DNA of 7,266 nucleotides. It comes from Verrucomicrobiota bacterium (GTDB taxonomy: Bacteria > Verrucomicrobiota > Kiritimatiellia > Kiritimatiellales > Tichowtungiaceae). The notes beneath the pieces were generated by a model. The model had not been told where the DNA came from and did no database searches. It worked only from the letters and a program-made list of their open reading frames with translations. The position numbers and the translations under genes are program-made. The DNA lies in NCBI GenBank assembly GCA_020853375.1, contig JADYZA010000002.1, positions 1-7,266 of the forward strand, written 5' to 3'. This document shows positions 6,019 to 7,266 of this stretch, piece by piece (the stretch's first letter is position 1; the number at the start of each line of letters is the position of its first letter).

Positions 6019-7266
6019 TTATTCGACATCCAGCGGGCCGCCGGGCCGATCCTGAATAACGGTATGCCGCGCCTGCGGGTTTGTTTCCGGCCAGTCTTCG
6101 TTGTAATGGAGCCCGCGGCTTTCTTTGCGTTGCTGAGCGGAACGGACAATCAGCTCCGCCACGGCGGCCAAGTTGCGCAGTTCGATGAGGTCGGCGGTGA
6201 CGAGGTATTCTTTATAGTAGCTGCGGATTTCTTCGCGGACGGTGCGAATGCGGCGACGAGCCCGCTCCAGTCGGCGATCTGAGCGGACAATTCCAACATA
6301 GTCCCACATCACCGAGCGCACTTCATTCCAGTCATGCGCGACGACAACCTTCTCGGTGCTGGAAACTGCGGTGCCGCATTCCCAGCGCGGGATCGTAATA
6401 TCTGCCACCGGATTTTTTTTCCAAACCCTGGACGCTTCGTCGGCGCAGCGGTGTCCGCAAACCAGAGCCTCAAGCAGTGAATTGCTGGCGAGCCGGTTGG
6501 CTCCATGCAAGCCGGTGCTGGCGACTTCGCCGACGGCGTAAAGCCCCGGCATTGCGGTGCGCCCGTTGACATCGGCGATCACGCCGCCGCAGGAATAGTG
6601 CGCGGCGGGAACGACTGGAACAGGCGCGCGCGCCATGTCGAAGCCGTACTTCAGGCACGCTTTGTAAAGCGTCGGAAAGCGTTGCTGCAAAAAGTCGGCG
6701 TCGCGGTGCGAGATGTCGAGATAGACGAACGGGTCGCCGTGCTTTTTCATCACCGAGTCGATCGCGCGGGCTGTGATGTCGCGCGGAGCCAGCGGGCCGC
6801 GCGGGTCAAAGTCGTAGACAAATTCCCGTCCGCGCCGATCAATCAATCTGGCGCCTTCGCCGCGCACCGCTTCCGAAATCAGGAAGGTTTTCGCGTCCGG
6901 ATGATAAAGGCAGGTGGGATGAAACTGAACCATTTCCATGTCACGAATCGGCAACCCGGCGCGCCACGCCATCGCCACGCCATCGCCGGTGGCGACATCG
7001 GGGTTGCTGGTGTAGAGATAAACTTTGCCCGCGCCCCCGGTGGCGAGAATTGTGACTGGCGAGCGGACAGCTAGAATTTCCCCGGAACTCCTGTCGAGAA
7101 AGTAGCAACCCACACAGCGGTTTTCTCCGCCCAAGCCAATCCATCCAGTCGGAATCACATCAATCGCGAGCAGGTTTTCGGCAATCGTGATGTTCGGGTC
7201 GGCCTTGGCGCGAGCAATCAAGCCTTCGCTCAGCGCCTGTCCGGTAATGTCGCCGGCATGCAGAAC
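6019..7266 (-). CDS. nadB: L-aspartate oxidase NadB, N-terminus outside the window
   Basis: The minus-strand frame is open from the window edge (7266) to a TAA at 6019-6021 and gives 415 residues. NadB is an FAD enzyme that oxidises L-aspartate to iminoaspartate, the first step of de novo NAD synthesis, using fumarate or oxygen as acceptor. Visible motifs are ATGGAGKVY (75-83), EMVQFHPTCL (111-120), LISEAVRGEGARL (129-141), APRDITARAID (160-170), AHYSCGGV (222-229), GEVASTGLHGANRLASNSL (246-264) and SRGLHYNEDWP (383-393). Fragment residues His116, Arg162, His223 and Arg258 match E. coli active-site His244, Arg290, His351 and Arg386 with a constant offset of 128, so about 128 N-terminal residues, including the FAD-binding Rossmann motif, lie beyond the window. 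The charged C-terminal helical domain (310-384) favours NadB over succinate dehydrogenase SdhA. No terminator is visible after the stop. Confidence 0.95.
   Translation of the reverse strand, partial: VLHAGDITGQALSEGLIARAKADPNITIAENLLAIDVIPTGWIGLGGENRCVGCYFLDRSSGEILAVRSPVTILATGGAGKVYLYTSNPDVATGDGVAMAWRAGLPIRDMEMVQFHPTCLYHPDAKTFLISEAVRGEGARLIDRRGREFVYDFDPRGPLAPRDITARAIDSVMKKHGDPFVYLDISHRDADFLQQRFPTLYKACLKYGFDMARAPVPVVPAAHYSCGGVIADVNGRTAMPGLYAVGEVASTGLHGANRLASNSLLEALVCGHRCADEASRVWKKNPVADITIPRWECGTAVSSTEKVVVAHDWNEVRSVMWDYVGIVRSDRRLERARRRIRTVREEIRSYYKEYLVTADLIELRNLAAVAELIVRSAQQRKESRGLHYNEDWPETNPQARHTVIQDRPGGPLDVE

Noticed and set aside
5674..6282. A 202-codon plus-strand open frame spanning the kbl end, the tRNA and the nadB end
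   Set aside because: It overlaps kbl in another frame, reads through the antisense of a perfect tRNA cloverleaf and then the antisense of nadB; its translation is compositionally patchy.

Overview
This looks like an ordinary stretch of bacterial chromosome, moderately GC-rich, with closely packed housekeeping and signalling genes and one tRNA. There is no phage, transposon, CRISPR array or plasmid signature. Taxonomy cannot be fixed from the sequence alone. Shine-Dalgarno sites, a sigma-70-type promoter and the RsmI/NadB/Tdh/Kbl complement fit a Gram-negative-type bacterium. A long-tailed STAS protein next to a membrane-anchored GAF-SpoIIE phosphatase makes a PVC-superphylum member (for example Kiritimatiellota or Verrucomicrobiota) a plausible but weak guess.

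Plus strand, left to right: the 3' end of rsmI (16S rRNA 2'-O-methyltransferase); an 80-bp gap with a possible weak promoter; a STAS-domain anti-sigma-factor antagonist; 4 bp later a membrane-anchored GAF + PP2C/SpoIIE phosphatase (RsbU-like); 33 bp later an M20-family, peptidase T-like metallopeptidase; then, after 46 bp, tdh and kbl, 17 bp apart.

Minus strand, right to left: nadB (L-aspartate oxidase, N-terminus outside the window), then a tRNA-Thr(UGU) with its own well-placed promoter. The tRNA runs convergently into the end of kbl, with only 7 bp between them.

Functionally there are three units. (1) The STAS and phosphatase genes are two of the three parts of a partner-switching circuit: the phosphatase would dephosphorylate the STAS antagonist, which then binds an anti-sigma or other kinase. 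No kinase is encoded here. (2) Tdh and Kbl together convert L-threonine to glycine and acetyl-CoA. (3) NadB makes iminoaspartate for NAD synthesis. The most notable arrangement is that the threonine-degradation operon points directly into a threonine tRNA gene with no visible intrinsic terminator between them. I found no clear evidence of a new kind of system; the findings are modest points.
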